DNA of 43,568 nt from Roseivirga sp. UBA6061 (GCA_002427745.1 DIYF01000019.1:1-43568); one strand, 5' to 3'. Counted from the stretch's first letter, positions 7,584-17,068 are shown. The notes: generated by a model from the letters alone, not told the origin. A program made the numbers and translations.

Positions 7584-10207
7584 GCAGCAGGCATTATACT
7601 ATACTGGTTTTTTTAATAGCGTCACTGGGCCATCTGAATGGGCAGGTATGCAACGACATTAATATCACAGAGGCGGAAAAAGCCTATGAGATCGGAGATT
7701 TCAAAGCCGTCTTTTCTCAGCTTTCAGACTGTGTAGATCAAGGCTTCGAAAAGGGACAGCAAACCTCAGCACTCAGGCTGATGGCACTGGCACATTTTGC
7801 CCTGGACAGCACCTCTCTGGCCATGCAGGAAGTAAAGCGTCTGTTGGCAGTTAATCCCTCTTTTGAGCCGGGCTTTTTTGATGATCAGCGATTTAAAGAA
7901 GCCGTGAGTAGTCTCCGACAGAAGTCCAATGCCACCTTTGTAACCTCCGTATCGAAAAAAGCGGAAGATGTAAAACTTACTCCCGGCACCGTAGTGGTGA
8001 TCAATGCAGATGATATCAGGGAGAGAGGCTATGCCGATCTCGAAGCTGTTTTCAGCGACCTGCCGGGATTCGATATATCCCGCTTCTACAGCCTTGTTTA
8101 CTCCAATATCTATCAGCGCGGATATCGCACCAGTAATGCCGATAAAACATTATTGCTTATCGATGGTGTGGAAGACAATGACCTTTGGTCTAATGTAGGG
8201 CTGCTCGGGGTACAATATCCTCTCTCGAGTATCAAGCAAATAGAAGTTATTTACGGTCCTGCCTCTACCATATATGGTCCGAATGCATTTACCGGTGTAA
8301 TCAATATCATTACCAAAGACCCTGCTGACCAGGAGAGCAGGACCCTGGTGCGAGGAGAAATGGGTGTGGGCTCTTACAATACCCGGTACGCAGATATGTA
8401 TGCCGCTACGAAATTTAAGGGAGCCGCCTGGTCCTTGTCGGTAAGGAAGTACATCTCCGATCAGCATGACCTGAGTGCCTATGAAGAATTCAACTTTGAT
8501 CCGAATGACTATAATAATGTAGACTACGCCTCCATTTTACAGGTCAGTGCCACCGATTATCCTTCATTGTCCACAGATCCCAATTTTAGCCGGTTCTATA
8601 CCACAGGCACTGACGAAAACGGGCAGGCCATTGGTGTATTGACGCAGGCGGGAATTGACTTTGCCAGAGGGGCTGATCAGGCTGCTCTGTCACAAACGCT
8701 GGACCTTAACCCTGTCAGCTACACAAACCTGACGGATGATATTTATATAGGTACCAAGTTTCAGCTTCCCAACCTGACGATTGGCGGGCAATACTGGAAG
8801 GCACAGCAGGGAGCCAACAGCTACCGGCCCGATAACAGAATTGCCGGAGCGCTGAATGGTAACTTTTGGATACCGGAGCAGTTTTTTGCCTATGCCAGTT
8901 ATGAGAATGAACTGATCGAGGATGTACTCTCAATACAGAACTTTGCTCAGTATCGTGTCACCTCTGTGGATGCCGATACACGCCTGACTTTGCTGAATAA
9001 CTATTCAAACAGAGCCCTCGGGGCTTCTGCTCTGCTGGCAGAACAGAATGCCAGCTGGTTTACGCTCTACTTTTATCAAAAATCAAGGCAGTTCAGAAAT
9101 GAGATCAAAGCCAGCTATACACCCAACAATAAGCTGGATGTTGTGGGCGGAATCGAATTCAGAAACAGCTTTGTCCAGGGGAACTACCTGAATGCCATCT
9201 ATGGAGGCAGTGCCATAGCAGAAGATCACGATGCCCTCGATCCGGCATCAGAAGTGGGTACTCTGCTCAGCGGGCAGGTACCCGGTGGTAATAACTATGA
9301 GGTGGTAGAATTTGGCTCGTATGCTCAGGCTACCTATAAGCTCAAAGACTGGCTTAACCTGACAGCCGGTGGACGATACGATTTTAACCGAATCAGATCG
9401 GGCGGTGGCTATGGTGCCAAGTTTAACTACAGGCTGGCCGCTATCGCCTTTCCGGGAGACTTCATTTTCAAAGCCGTAGTATCTACCGCTATCCAGAATG
9501 CCTCAAACTTTACTCGTTTTGCCACAGGGCCGGGCAGGGCTTTGAACAATCCCAGTCTGCCGGCAGAAGATGTAACCAACTTTGATATATCAGTAGGCTA
9601 CCGCTTTAATGAAACGCTGTTTGCTGATATCGTTTATTATCGGGCCAGGTATGTTGGAAGTGTAGCTCCGGTGCAGGTGCCCTTTGACGGAGGCATTACC
9701 ACCCAGAATCAGGCAGTGGGAGAGCTCCTGATCCAGGGTATCCAGTCAACACTGAACTGGGAACTGGATGATCAGTATAAGCTCTACGCCAACTACACCT
9801 ATACCGATCCACAGAATAACCAGATACAGGCTGACGGATCTCTTTCCGGTAACTTCCAGAGAGTGGCCGATATCGCCTCTCACCAGTTCAACCTGGGGGT
9901 AAATGCCCGGTATTTCCAGCATCTCAATGTCAACCTTCGCTTCAACTACATCGGTAAGCGGCCGACAGGTACCGGTACCTCTGTGCCCTTGAATCCTTTA
10001 GGAGATTTCGATCCGGTTTATCTGCTCAACGGTGCCATTGCCTACAACCGACTGATCAGCGGAGTCGGCCTGCAGATAGGTATCAACAATATTCTTGACT
10101 TTGAATACAGTGATCCCGGGTTTCGTAATTCTGATGGCATCGGTAATGTATCGCGACTACCTCAGAAGAGGAGAAATTTCATAGTTAAAATGACACTGGA
10201 TTTTTGA
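7580..10207 (+). CDS. TonB-dependent outer-membrane receptor with N-terminal helical-repeat extension
   Basis: This is an outer-membrane, energy-coupled receptor. The start at 7580 gives a signal peptide (HYTILVFLIASLGHLNGQ). A TPR-like helical extension of about 90 residues follows, ending at LLAVNPSFEPGFFDDQRF. The plug domain begins at PGTVVVINADDIRERG and includes LLLIDGVEDNDLW, IKQIEVIYGPASTIYGPNAF and GVINIITKD. The remainder is a beta-barrel of alternating aromatic strands ending in the usual C-terminal Phe (KMTLDF). The 875-residue length fits the family. No TonB-box or carboxypeptidase-like domain is obvious. Placement between transporter and signalling genes suggests that it imports or senses the same ligand. 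The ligand is unknown. Confidence 0.92.
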   Translation: MSSRHYTILVFLIASLGHLNGQVCNDINITEAEKAYEIGDFKAVFSQLSDCVDQGFEKGQQTSALRLMALAHFALDSTSLAMQEVKRLLAVNPSFEPGFFDDQRFKEAVSSLRQKSNATFVTSVSKKAEDVKLTPGTVVVINADDIRERGYADLEAVFSDLPGFDISRFYSLVYSNIYQRGYRTSNADKTLLLIDGVEDNDLWSNVGLLGVQYPLSSIKQIEVIYGPASTIYGPNAFTGVINIITKDPADQESRTLVRGEMGVGSYNTRYADMYAATKFKGAAWSLSVRKYISDQHDLSAYEEFNFDPNDYNNVDYASILQVSATDYPSLSTDPNFSRFYTTGTDENGQAIGVLTQAGIDFARGADQAALSQTLDLNPVSYTNLTDDIYIGTKFQLPNLTIGGQYWKAQQGANSYRPDNRIAGALNGNFWIPEQFFAYASYENELIEDVLSIQNFAQYRVTSVDADTRLTLLNNYSNRALGASALLAEQNASWFTLYFYQKSRQFRNEIKASYTPNNKLDVVGGIEFRNSFVQGNYLNAIYGGSAIAEDHDALDPASEVGTLLSGQVPGGNNYEVVEFGSYAQATYKLKDWLNLTAGGRYDFNRIRSGGGYGAKFNYRLAAIAFPGDFIFKAVVSTAIQNASNFTRFATGPGRALNNPSLPAEDVTNFDISVGYRFNETLFADIVYYRARYVGSVAPVQVPFDGGITTQNQAVGELLIQGIQSTLNWELDDQYKLYANYTYTDPQNNQIQADGSLSGNFQRVADIASHQFNLGVNARYFQHLNVNLRFNYIGKRPTGTGTSVPLNPLGDFDPVYLLNGAIAYNRLISGVGLQIGINNILDFEYSDPGFRNSDGIGNVSRLPQKRRNFIVKMTLDF

Positions 10208-10209
10208 TT

Positions 10210-13200
10210 ATGCGCAAACTCAGAAACATATCACTAGCTGTAAGAAAGGTCCTGATTTGCGGACTTGTGATGCTTTGTATCAGTCATGCCATGGCACAGA
10301 CAGAGGTGGGCATACCCTTTACCCGCAATTTTCTGCCGGCTGAGTATGGAGCTCATACACAAAACTTTGATGTGATTGAAGATAATCAGGGCAATGTGTA
10401 CGTAGCCAACTTTGCAGGCCTTCTGCAGTTCAACGGAGAGGACTGGAAACTCATTACCACACCGGATATTTCCCGTGTAACCAGTCTGGGCCTCAATACG
10501 GAAGGTAACGTCTTTTTGGGTGGACTGAATGAGTTCGGCTTTCTGGAAATTACAGCTAACGGGAGTCTGGTTTACAAGGACCTGACTCATATGATTGCTT
10601 CTGATACTGATCGCAATTTTGGTGAGGTTGAGCGAATTCTGATGCATAGAAATGCCATCTGCTTTTTCTCTCATAACCACCTCTTCGTATACGAAAACAA
10701 TGAGTTAAAAACCGTAAACATCCCGGAAGGGCTGAAGAGTGTTTTTATGCTGGGAGAACAGTTTCTCTGGCAATCAGATGCAGGTGATTATTACCTGATG
10801 GACCCGGCTACCAATCAGAGCCAGTTGTTTGCTGCACTGCCTGGTATTTTCGAAGTAACGGCAGTCATACCCAATAAAAATGGACACCTGCTGGCCACAG
10901 GCACAAACGGACTTATGGTACTTGAGAACGGGGCTGTAGTACCTCTGGAAACAGAGCAGACCCGGTCAAGATCAAATGCCCGTATTACCAGCCTGCTGAG
11001 ATTACCCAATGGTGACCTGGCAGTAGGTACTCAGCTAAGTGGAATCTACTTTATTGACGAATCCGGTAAAGAAATCACCCGATCCGACAGGGCCTTCGGC
11101 TTGCAGAACGATTACGTCACTTCCCTGTTTCTGGATAGCAAAAACCGGGTCTGGGCAGCATTGAATAATGGGATCAGCTTGCTGAACTACCCCTGGCCCT
11201 GGACCCGCTATGACATCAGCAACGGACTGAAAGCAGGCGTTGTATCCATGAAAAGGTTTGAGGGAAAACTATTTGCAGGTACCTATCAGGGGCTTTATGT
11301 GCTCAATGAGGTTACCAAGCGCTTCGACCTTTTCGGCAGTCTCGACCTGGCCACCTGGGATCTCGAAATTATCGGTGATCACCTTTATGCAGCCACCAGC
11401 GAAGGAGTATTTGCCATTCAAAAGGGTACAGCCAGGAAGATAGCCGAAGAATTTACCCTGAGTCTCACGAGCACCCCTGACGACCCTGATCATCTTTATA
11501 CAGGCACCTTAACTGCCCTGCAAAAAGTAAATCTCAATACGGGAGCGGCCCGGCAGCTGGTAGCTGATAGCGATCAGGTAACCGATCTGATAACCGATTA
11601 TGCCGGAAATATCTGGCTGACCACACTCACAGGAAAAATTGCCCGGTATGAGGTGAGCAAGGAGCAGGTAACTTTCATGGGGTCAGGACAAAACCTCAAC
11701 GAAATATCAGGGAGCAGGGCGTTTAATTTTGATGGTAAGCTCATTGTCAGTACGCGAAACGGTGTCCTGAACTACAATGCAGAGCGGGCAAGCTTCGAAC
11801 CTCTGCTCATTTCCAATGATACCACAAACAGGGTAGCCACCTGGCCCGGTCTGTTGAGCGAAGGGGAGGATGGCAGAATCTGGATGACGGCCGGAGATGA
11901 AACTCAGGTAACACTTTTTGAAAAAGGAGGGAACAGCTGGCAGCCAAAGCCTGTGGCCTTTGCTCCCTTTGCGAGCTTTGTTTGCAGAACCATCCTCACA
12001 GAAAATGATGGCACCACCTGGTTTGGCGGGCCTTCAGGACTCATTCGCATGAATCAGCAAATACTCAATGACCTGATGACGGAGACCGGGGTGCGGATCA
12101 GCGAAATTACACTGGGGAGTGACAGTACCTATTTTGCCGGTAACCGCTCAGCGAAGTCAGAGCTGGTGCAAGGGCCCAGTCTGAGCTACTCCTATCGCAA
12201 TATGGCGTTTGCAGTAACCTCAAATGGTTTTGAAACCGAAAATCCTGTACAGTACAATTACAGACTTGAGGGCTATGAAAATAACTGGAGTGGCTGGCAG
12301 GATGATCACAGCAAGCTGTATAGTAACCTCTCTCCTGGTAGTTATACTTTCCTGGTGAAGGCCAGAAGTGCCTACGGTACAGAAAGTCCGGAGGCTTCTT
12401 TTTCATTCAAAATTCTTAACCCCTGGTATCTGAAATGGTATGTAATCATTCTGTATGTATTGATATTCCTTATCATACTCTGGCAGGTGAGCCGCTGGAG
12501 ATTGCGCAGGCTGGTCAGGGAGAAGGAGATTCTCGAGGTTACAGTGAAGCAAAGAACAGCGGAGATCAGTTCGCAGCGCGATGAAATTCAGAAGCAATCT
12601 GAAGAACTGTCAGAAGCACTTATCAACCTGGAAGAAACCCAGGGAGAACTTATCAGGCAGGAAAAACTGGCCTCAGTAGGTCAGCTTACCAAAGGAATTG
12701 TGGACAGGGTAATCAATCCTCTCAATTATATCAATAACTTCTCGGAGCTTTCCATAGAGTTGAACGAAGAGATAAAAGAGTTGCTGAATGACGAGAAGGG
12801 AAAAATTACGGAGGATGTCTATGAAGAGCTGAATGAGATCAATGGAATGCTCTCAGACAACCTCACAAAAATCAACTCCCATGGCGGAAGTACCACGCGT
12901 ATGATTAAGGCCATGGAAGAGATACTGAAAGACCGTGGAGGAAAAAGAGTTGAGGTCAATCTGAATCAGTTGATCCTCCAGTCGGTCAATCTGATTGCTC
13001 ACACCTATAAGGAGGTGCTGGATGAAAAAGGCATTGTATTGCTGACAGACTTTCAGAAAGATGACCTGATTATGGAGGGGGCGCAGGATGAGTTGTCAAA
13101 ATCAATTCATCAGCTGATTGACAATGCGGTACAGGCGGTGATCAGCCGCTGTGAGAAAGAGGAGCTGAGTGACATGCAGGTGTTGGTTTCAGCGGCAGTC

Positions 13201-13428
13201 GATGGCGGGCAGGTGCTGATCAAAGTGAAAGACACCGGTGTCGGTATCCCTGATAAAGAAGTAAATCAGATTTTCGACCCCTTCTTTACCACCAAGACCA
13301 CCGCTAAGGGAGCAGGTGTCGGTCTCTACCTTGTGAAAGAAATCATTCTTTCGCATAAAGGAGAGATTCAGGTTGAATCAGAAGTAAATAAAGGAACTAC
13401 ATTTGAGATCAGCATGCCGCTGGCGTAA
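10210..13428 (+). CDS. Propeller-type sensor protein with degenerate histidine kinase core
   Basis: It has a signal peptide (residues 1-30, ending SHAMAQ), a large periplasmic region of two-component-regulator propeller repeats (DNQGNVYVANFAGLLQFNG, DSKNRVWAALNNGISLLN), and a Y_Y_Y domain (YNYRLEGYENNWSGW). One membrane helix (WYVIILYVLIFLIILW) follows, then a coiled coil and a kinase core. The ATPase part looks complete: HQLIDNAVQAV, DTGVGIP, GAGVGLYLVKEI. The dimerisation helix reads GQLTKGIVDRVINPLNYI where the neighbouring kinase has GTLSAGIMHEIQNPMNFI. The phospho-acceptor His is therefore replaced by D832. It probably cannot autophosphorylate on His and may instead bind or regulate the downstream kinase. 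It starts 2 bases after the receptor stop. Confidence 0.88.
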   Translation: MRKLRNISLAVRKVLICGLVMLCISHAMAQTEVGIPFTRNFLPAEYGAHTQNFDVIEDNQGNVYVANFAGLLQFNGEDWKLITTPDISRVTSLGLNTEGNVFLGGLNEFGFLEITANGSLVYKDLTHMIASDTDRNFGEVERILMHRNAICFFSHNHLFVYENNELKTVNIPEGLKSVFMLGEQFLWQSDAGDYYLMDPATNQSQLFAALPGIFEVTAVIPNKNGHLLATGTNGLMVLENGAVVPLETEQTRSRSNARITSLLRLPNGDLAVGTQLSGIYFIDESGKEITRSDRAFGLQNDYVTSLFLDSKNRVWAALNNGISLLNYPWPWTRYDISNGLKAGVVSMKRFEGKLFAGTYQGLYVLNEVTKRFDLFGSLDLATWDLEIIGDHLYAATSEGVFAIQKGTARKIAEEFTLSLTSTPDDPDHLYTGTLTALQKVNLNTGAARQLVADSDQVTDLITDYAGNIWLTTLTGKIARYEVSKEQVTFMGSGQNLNEISGSRAFNFDGKLIVSTRNGVLNYNAERASFEPLLISNDTTNRVATWPGLLSEGEDGRIWMTAGDETQVTLFEKGGNSWQPKPVAFAPFASFVCRTILTENDGTTWFGGPSGLIRMNQQILNDLMTETGVRISEITLGSDSTYFAGNRSAKSELVQGPSLSYSYRNMAFAVTSNGFETENPVQYNYRLEGYENNWSGWQDDHSKLYSNLSPGSYTFLVKARSAYGTESPEASFSFKILNPWYLKWYVIILYVLIFLIILWQVSRWRLRRLVREKEILEVTVKQRTAEISSQRDEIQKQSEELSEALINLEETQGELIRQEKLASVGQLTKGIVDRVINPLNYINNFSELSIELNEEIKELLNDEKGKITEDVYEELNEINGMLSDNLTKINSHGGSTTRMIKAMEEILKDRGGKRVEVNLNQLILQSVNLIAHTYKEVLDEKGIVLLTDFQKDDLIMEGAQDELSKSIHQLIDNAVQAVISRCEKEELSDMQVLVSAAVDGGQVLIKVKDTGVGIPDKEVNQIFDPFFTTKTTAKGAGVGLYLVKEIILSHKGEIQVESEVNKGTTFEISMPLA

Positions 13429-13438
13429 ATGAACATAT

Positions 13439-14272
13439 ATGACTACTAAGCAAGATCAATCACAGCAGATTGCCACACTGAGAGAAAAGCTTCTTAAAAT
13501 GGATAAGCTGGCCTCTTTAGGTACCCTTAGTGCCGGTATAATGCATGAAATTCAAAATCCGATGAATTTCATTTTGAACTTCTCCAGGCTGTCTAAAGAT
13601 CTGACTGACGAGCTGATTGAATTTGTCGATTCATTGGATGGATTGAGTGAAGACGAGCGTGAGGAAATCGAAGATATCGCCTCTATGATCAATGAAAATC
13701 TTTCGCGGGTGGTAGAGCACAGTGATCGTGCGAGTAACATCATTCAGGGAATGCTGGCTTACTCCCGCGGACAAAAAGCAGATAAAGCCCCTGTGAAGAT
13801 CAATGGGCTTATGGCTCAGTTTGTAAACCTGGGCTACCATGCTATGCGGGCAAACCACAAGGGCTTTAATGTGAAGATCACAGAAAGCTACGATGAGACA
13901 TTGCAGGAGATCAGAGCCATTGAGCATGATCTGGGAAGAGCTGTGCTTAACCTGGTGAACAATGCCTGCTATGCGGTATATGAGAGAGCACAGGAGCAGG
14001 GGGCTGATTACCAGCCGGAACTTATCATCTCTACCAAAAAAGCGGGAGAGCAGGCAGTGCTCAAAATAGGAGACAATGGTACTGGTATACCGGCTTCGTC
14101 ACTGGAGCATATCTATCAGCCTTTCTTTTCTACCAAACCTGAGAAGTCAGGTACTGGGCTTGGTCTGACCATCACCCGCGAAATCATAGAAGATATGCAT
14201 CAGGGAAAACTTGAAGTAACAACTGAAACCGGCAAGGGAACTTCTTTTACCATTACCCTGCCCATTAAATAA
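13439..14272 (+). CDS. Soluble histidine kinase
   Basis: This is a cytoplasmic histidine kinase with no membrane segment or sensor domain. A short coiled-coil N-terminus leads into the dimerisation domain with an intact H box (GIMHEIQNPMNFI, phospho-acceptor H36). The ATPase motifs are also intact: N box NLVNNACYAV, G1 GDNGTGIP, F box PFFSTKP and G2 GTGLGLTI. It lies between a His-lacking membrane sensor and a receiver-phosphatase. The simplest reading is that it phosphorylates the receiver of the next gene product and that its activity is set by heteromeric contact with the sensor. The sequence supports the kinase call; the partners are inferred. Length is 277 residues. Confidence 0.9.
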   Translation: MTTKQDQSQQIATLREKLLKMDKLASLGTLSAGIMHEIQNPMNFILNFSRLSKDLTDELIEFVDSLDGLSEDEREEIEDIASMINENLSRVVEHSDRASNIIQGMLAYSRGQKADKAPVKINGLMAQFVNLGYHAMRANHKGFNVKITESYDETLQEIRAIEHDLGRAVLNLVNNACYAVYERAQEQGADYQPELIISTKKAGEQAVLKIGDNGTGIPASSLEHIYQPFFSTKPEKSGTGLGLTITREIIEDMHQGKLEVTTETGKGTSFTITLPIK

Positions 14273-14298
14273 AGAAACGAATTAACGATCATATTCAA

Positions 14299-15462
14299 AT
14301 GACACTAAAAATACTCAGCGTTGATGATGAACCGGATTTGGAAGTCCTGATCTCTCAAAAGTTCAGATCTAAAATCCGAAAGGGGATATATGAGTTTCAT
14401 TTTGCCAACAATGGACTGGAGGCTCTTTCCAAGTTGGTGGAGGTACCTGATATAGATGTGATTCTGTGTGATATCAATATGCCCGAAATGGATGGTATCA
14501 CCCTGCTGGCCAAGATCAACGAGCTTAAGAATAAGTCACTTAAAACCATTATGGTGTCTGCCTATGGCGACATGGATAATATCAGGGCGGCCATGAACGG
14601 AGGGGCTTTTGATTTTGCCACAAAACCAATTGACTTCAACGACCTGGAGGCGACCATTGAGAAAGCAATGGCCCAGATAGAGTATATCAAGAAGGCCGAG
14701 AAGACGCATCAGCAACTGGAGTCTATTCAGAATGACCTGAAGGTGGCGAAAGAGATTCAGCAATCTATTTTGCCTAAGGATTTTCCGGCTTTTCCTGAAA
14801 TACCCAGCTTTGATCTCTATGCCACCATGAATGCTGCCAAGCAGGTGGGGGGAGATTTTTATGATTTCTTCATGGTAGATGATAATCACCTCGGTTTTAT
14901 TGTAGCCGATGTGTCAGACAAGGGAATTGCCGCATCCATCTATATGGCGGTGAGCCGGACAATTATCAGGGCCACAGCGCTCAAAGGCCTGAGTCCCAAT
15001 GAATGTCTGGAGTACTCCAATAACCTGCTGAGTAAAGACAATGCCAACAGCATGTTTGTAACGGTGTTTTACGGCCTGCTCGACCTGGAATCAGGTATGG
15101 TCAAATACTGTAATGCCGGGCATAACCCACCCTGCCTGATCAAAACAGATGGCTCTACCGAGTATGGCCCTGTTACAGGTGATCTGGTGATAGGTGTAAT
15201 GGAAGATATGCCTTATAAAGAGGCTGAATTTACCATGGCGCCCGGTGAGAGTCTTTTTCTGTTTACAGATGGTGTAACGGAAGCCCTGGATGTAAATGAT
15301 GCTTTATATCATGAGTCAAGGCTCGAAGAAGTACTCAAAAATACACAGACGCTTACGCCAAAAGAGGTGGTGGATAAGGTGACGGTCAATCTCAGTGAGT
15401 TTACAAAAGGAGCTGAGCAGTCTGATGATATTACGATGATGTCTATCACCTATAACCCCTGA
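14299..15462 (+). CDS. Response regulator with PP2C (SpoIIE/RsbU-type) serine phosphatase output
   Basis: Residues 1-125 form a receiver domain with acidic pocket VDDEPD, phospho-acceptor D58 in LCDINMPEMDG, and the switch residues MVSAYG and K in ATKPIDF. A coiled-coil linker (EYIKKAEKTHQQLESIQ) leads to a PP2C-type SpoIIE phosphatase domain: AKEIQQSILPKDFP, QVGGDFYDFF, FIVADVSDKGIAASIYM, CNAGHNPP, FTDGVTEA and SDDITMM. Members of this family dephosphorylate STAS antagonists such as RsbV. The likely substrate is the STAS protein at 15895 and possibly the STAS domain at 1316. Predicted length is 387 residues. Confidence 0.93.
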   Translation: MTLKILSVDDEPDLEVLISQKFRSKIRKGIYEFHFANNGLEALSKLVEVPDIDVILCDINMPEMDGITLLAKINELKNKSLKTIMVSAYGDMDNIRAAMNGGAFDFATKPIDFNDLEATIEKAMAQIEYIKKAEKTHQQLESIQNDLKVAKEIQQSILPKDFPAFPEIPSFDLYATMNAAKQVGGDFYDFFMVDDNHLGFIVADVSDKGIAASIYMAVSRTIIRATALKGLSPNECLEYSNNLLSKDNANSMFVTVFYGLLDLESGMVKYCNAGHNPPCLIKTDGSTEYGPVTGDLVIGVMEDMPYKEAEFTMAPGESLFLFTDGVTEALDVNDALYHESRLEEVLKNTQTLTPKEVVDKVTVNLSEFTKGAEQSDDITMMSITYNP

Positions 15463-15466
15463 TATT

Positions 15467-15883
15467 ATGATTGACAGTTATCGCATTAATATCAAAAATG
15501 AATTGGATGAGTTGGCGACTGTAAGTCAAAAACTGGAAGAACTGACTGAAAAATGGGAGGTAGATATGGGCATTGCCATGAATCTCTCATTGTGCCTGGA
15601 AGAGGCACTGACAAATGTGATTTTCTACGCTTACCCCAAGGGTGAGTCTGGAGATATTCTGGTAACTTTCCAATTAGAGTCAGGAAGTGTCTCTGTTGGT
15701 ATTGAAGATGAGGGAATAGCCTTCAACCCGCTGACCGACTCAAAAGAGCCCGACCTTGAGGCGAGTATTGAGGATCGTCAAATCGGGGGATTGGGCATTC
15801 ATTTCATCAAGCAATTCATGGATGAGCTTGATTACCAGCGAATTAATAATAAGAACCAAATAGTGTTTTCAAAAAAGATTTAA
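15467..15883 (+). CDS. RsbW-like anti-sigma factor / serine-protein kinase
   Basis: This is a single-domain GHKL ATPase of 138 residues with the N box CLEEALTNVIFYAYPKG, the G1-like segment GIEDEGIAFNP and the G2-like segment GGLGIHFIKQFMDEL. Such proteins phosphorylate a STAS antagonist and bind a target, classically a sigma factor. No sigma-factor gene lies in the window, so the output target is unknown. It starts 4 bases after the PP2C regulator and ends 11 bases before the STAS gene, forming the standard phosphatase-kinase-antagonist trio. Confidence 0.9.
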   Translation: MIDSYRINIKNELDELATVSQKLEELTEKWEVDMGIAMNLSLCLEEALTNVIFYAYPKGESGDILVTFQLESGSVSVGIEDEGIAFNPLTDSKEPDLEASIEDRQIGGLGIHFIKQFMDELDYQRINNKNQIVFSKKI

Positions 15884-15894
15884 TTATAACAACT

Positions 15895-16224
15895 ATGGAA
15901 CTATCAATTGAAAAGAGAGGTGACTTCACGGTAGTGAGTATTACCGGCAGATTGGATACAACCACTGCCCCACAGCTGAATAATGAACTGGAAAAAGTAG
16001 AGGGAGATGGTGCAAGAAGTGTAGTCATTGACTGCGAAAATATGGACTATATCAGTAGTTCTGGCTTAAGAGTATTGCTCGTACACCTGAAAAAACTCAA
16101 AGGAGCCGGAGGAAAACTCCTGCTTAGTAATATCAAGGATAGCATCAAGGAGATCTTCGTAGTCTCAGGATTTACATCCATCTTCAGTATTTACGATAGT
16201 GTTGATGACGCAATGGCGTCTTAA
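15895..16224 (+). CDS. STAS-domain anti-sigma factor antagonist (RsbV/SpoIIAA-like)
   Basis: This 109-residue STAS protein has the classical core: VVSITGRLDTTTAPQL, VVIDCENMDYISSSGLRVLL and GGKLLLSNIKDSIKEIF. The phosphorylatable serine should be in S54-S56. In the unphosphorylated form it would bind the RsbW-like kinase and release that kinase's target; the PP2C regulator would restore that form. It is the last gene of the operon and is followed by two stem-loops. Confidence 0.93.
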   Translation: MELSIEKRGDFTVVSITGRLDTTTAPQLNNELEKVEGDGARSVVIDCENMDYISSSGLRVLLVHLKKLKGAGGKLLLSNIKDSIKEIFVVSGFTSIFSIYDSVDDAMAS

Positions 16225-16238
16225 ACTGCTGAAAAGAA

Positions 16239-16306
16239 ATACTCCTTCTGCAGCATATGCAGAAGGAGTATGATATGAAAACCCCGAAAAAACGGGAGTT
16301 TTTTTT
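16239..16306 (+). terminator. Operon end: long hairpin followed by a T-tailed terminator
   Basis: Two stem-loops follow the last signalling gene. The first is a perfect 14-bp stem (16239-16252 with 16258-16271) with a 5-base loop and no T tract. The second (about 16278-16306) has a CCCG...CGGG stem with a single bulge and ends in a run of T, so it is the likely intrinsic terminator. The first may protect the 3' end of the mRNA. Confidence 0.75.
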
Positions 16307-16441
16307 ACATGTACACTCTATGTCTCTATTCCTTATAAAAAACATAGGGTGTTGCACTTTACATTTACTATGTGCCGAAGTAGCAGGGAGCAACCTGCCT
16401 GTGACGGAGGCGACAAGAATACGGATGTGGAACAAAAGTGT

Positions 16442-17068
16442 ATGTGTGTAATAGAAACCAGAACAGCCCGAACCAGTGAACTGGAAGCTGTTGTAAAAAT
16501 GCAGGAGGAGTACAACAAGTACAACCTCGCTCCCAGAGACCGCAGGAAGCATGGGTTCCTGAGCCTGGTTACAGATTTTGAGAAGCTCAAGGTGCTCAAC
16601 GATGACCTCGGAGTTATGGTAGCCCTCTGCGATGATCGTATTGTAGGTTATGAAATTCCGGTTGGCTTGCATCACTGTGACGATATACCGCTCTTCATTC
16701 CTATGAGAGAGCAGATATTGAAGCTCAGCATAGAGGGCACACCGCTGACCGCAGAGAACACCATCATTTCTGGTCAGATATGCGTAGACAAATCCTATAG
16801 ATCACGCACGGTAGGAGAAGCCCTTCACTTTGGTCTTCTTGAAAGACTCCGCGATAACTACGAATTCACCGTGGTTGAAATTGATGAACTCAATACCCGG
16901 TCCATGCACTTTAGTCAGGAAAAACTGGGGCTGCAGAAGATCTCAGTTTATGAGGCCTTTGAGGCCGACTGGCATATTCTCGGACAACGCATTAGTGATG
17001 CCTGTCTTGCCGGTATAGGCGTACTGTCTGAAGACATCGTCTTTTCAGATAGTCATTCCGTACTCTAG
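16442..17068 (+). CDS. GNAT-like N-acetyltransferase
   Basis: This putative acetyltransferase has about 208 residues. The ATG at 16442 (MCVIETRTARTSELEAVV) is preferred because homology-like sequence begins there; the upstream extension is low in complexity and Cys-rich. The fold is suggested by VMVALCDDRIVGYEIP (beta strand), an acetyl-CoA-loop-like segment ICVDKSYRSRTVGEALHFGLLERL, and the closing VVEIDELNTRSMHFSQEKLGL. The last of these is the usual GNAT helix where Asn/His positions precede a Gly-Leu turn. The substrate is unknown. It stands alone after the signalling operon terminator. The family assignment is moderate. Confidence 0.6.
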   Translation: MCVIETRTARTSELEAVVKMQEEYNKYNLAPRDRRKHGFLSLVTDFEKLKVLNDDLGVMVALCDDRIVGYEIPVGLHHCDDIPLFIPMREQILKLSIEGTPLTAENTIISGQICVDKSYRSRTVGEALHFGLLERLRDNYEFTVVEIDELNTRSMHFSQEKLGLQKISVYEAFEADWHILGQRISDACLAGIGVLSEDIVFSDSHSVL

